Of a DNA stretch of 5,620 nt, positions 5,397 to 5,620 are shown piece by piece. The stretch is from an uncultured Verrucomicrobiota bacterium (lineage in GTDB: Bacteria > Verrucomicrobiota > Verrucomicrobiia > Limisphaerales > UBA1096), in contig CAJXAU010000135.1 of NCBI GenBank assembly GCA_913050205.1, forward strand, positions 1-5,620, in the 5' to 3' direction. The notes under the pieces are model-generated. The model had not been told where the DNA came from, made no database searches, and was given only the letters and a program-made list of their open reading frames with translations. Each line of letters begins with the position of its first letter. Position 1 is the first letter of the stretch. A program made the translations under genes and the position numbers.

Positions 5397-5487
5397 AAGT
5401 CGGTCTCCCCCATTAGGTAGACAAGTCCAACCTAAGCTGCACACATCGGGCACACTAGCAATGCCCCCCAAATCGGGAGACCGACTT
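5397..5487. mobile_element. 91-bp element with 13-bp perfect terminal inverted repeats (MITE-like or structured RNA)
   Basis: AAGTCGGTCTCCC at 5397-5409 is repeated inverted as GGGAGACCGACTT at 5475-5487. Beyond the perfect part the two ends stay loosely similar when both are read inward (CCATTAGGTAGACA against GATTTGGGGGGCA), as ends of an insertion sequence would. Inside are two hairpins, TTAGGT (5413-5418) with ACCTAA (5430-5435) and GGGCA (5448-5452) with TGCCC (5462-5466), so as RNA it would fold into a three-way junction. No transposase and no target duplication are visible. It may be a MITE or a collapsed IS remnant; a stable noncoding RNA is the alternative. Confidence 0.45.
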
Positions 5488-5504
5488 ACTCTCTTAAACA
5501 GCCA

Positions 5505-5532
5505 AAAGGGCAGCACCGCAGTGCTGCCCTTT
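5505..5532. terminator. strong bidirectional intrinsic terminator
   Basis: AAAGGGCAGCAC (5505-5516) pairs perfectly with GTGCTGCCCTTT (5521-5532) around the loop CGCA. On the minus strand the GC-rich stem is followed by TTTTGGCTGTTT, on the plus strand by TTTGC. The minus strand is the better fit, which would end a transcript coming from beyond the right edge, before the 91-bp element. Confidence 0.65.
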
Positions 5533-5536
5533 GCTG

Positions 5537-5572
5537 CATGAGGATCGGGCCTCATGTCTCCCTTGCGGGAGA
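5537..5572. repeat. two directly abutting hairpins
   Basis: CATGAGG (5537-5543) pairs with CCTCATG (5550-5556) around a 6-base loop. The next base starts TCTCCC (5557-5562), which pairs with GGGAGA (5567-5572) around TTGC. With no spacer the two stems could stack coaxially. Read on the minus strand they come just before the strong terminator at 5505-5532, as in a small structured RNA or a 3' untranslated region; no known RNA family was recognised. Confidence 0.5.
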
Positions 5573-5620
5573 TAGCTTTAGCCCCAATTATTATCCAATC
5601 AAACGCAGAGCCGACTGCGG

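Larger units (their letters stand above)
5102..5620. other. 519-bp stretch without a convincing gene, rich in hairpins
   Basis: Both strands contain only short or featureless frames here. The longest, a minus-strand frame over 5085-5306 and an open minus-strand frame from 5618 to 5394, show no recognisable motif and cross inverted repeats. The region instead carries a chain of inverted repeats listed separately. An additional 9-bp inverted repeat, TGTTCAGGG (5267-5275) with CCCTGAACA (5341-5349), spans 65 bp. The CG-rich block GGCCGGCC at 5127-5134 lies in the helicase leader. No tRNA or rRNA was recognised. Confidence 0.6.

Noticed and set aside
5537..5556. CATGAGGATC hairpin, resembling the RNA-phage coat-protein site
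   Set aside because: Only the first half is similar; the stem lacks the bulged A and the loop differs, so it is chance resemblance.
5394..5618. Open minus-strand frame of about 74 codons up to the right edge
   Set aside because: It passes through the strong terminator, the twin hairpins and the 91-bp inverted repeat, and its translation looks like nothing known; it is probably open by chance, although a C-terminal fragment cannot be fully excluded.
1..5620. CRISPR array, rRNA, or complete insertion sequence with transposase
   Set aside because: No regularly spaced direct repeats with unique spacers, no rRNA signature and no transposase motifs were seen on either strand.

Overview
The window is bacterial chromosomal DNA of moderately high GC with dense protein genes. 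No gene fixes the taxon. Weak Shine-Dalgarno sequences, GTG starts, a lipid-linked sugar transferase operon and a heavily repeated palindrome would suit a free-living Gram-negative such as a member of the Planctomycetes-Verrucomicrobia group, but this is a guess.

Layout, left to right. Positions 1-1978 hold a tightly packed minus-strand operon. Its gene order is a membrane-anchored family 2 glycosyltransferase (797-1978), a small SAM-dependent methyltransferase (249-800, GTG start overlapping the previous stop) and the N-terminus of a GT39-like multi-pass glycosyltransferase (1-244, cut by the window edge). Together they look like a pathway that makes a polyprenyl-phosphate sugar and passes it on at the membrane. 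Diverging from it is a Fur-family metal regulator (about 2119-2595, plus strand). A perfect 14-bp palindrome in front of it touches a TTGACA -35 box, which suggests autoregulation. A large Ski2-like superfamily 2 helicase (2606-5101, minus strand) converges on fur with only 10 bp between the stop codons. Its motif II reads DEYQ instead of the usual DExH, recalling the Suv3 DEIQ box, and a Cys cluster lies in its C-terminal half.

Positions 5102-5620 hold no convincing gene but are rich in hairpins. They contain a terminator-like stem, a 91-bp element with 13-bp perfect terminal inverted repeats (transposon-end-like or a three-way-junction RNA), a strong 12-bp-stem bidirectional terminator, and two hairpins placed back to back.

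The most unusual genome-scale signal is the palindrome CTTGGCCAAG. It occurs six times in 5.6 kb, and its 8-bp core TTGGCCAA eight times. Copies lie within genes in different reading frames and in near-tandem 12-bp phase just upstream of two genes. It behaves like a highly iterated palindrome comparable in style to cyanobacterial HIP1.
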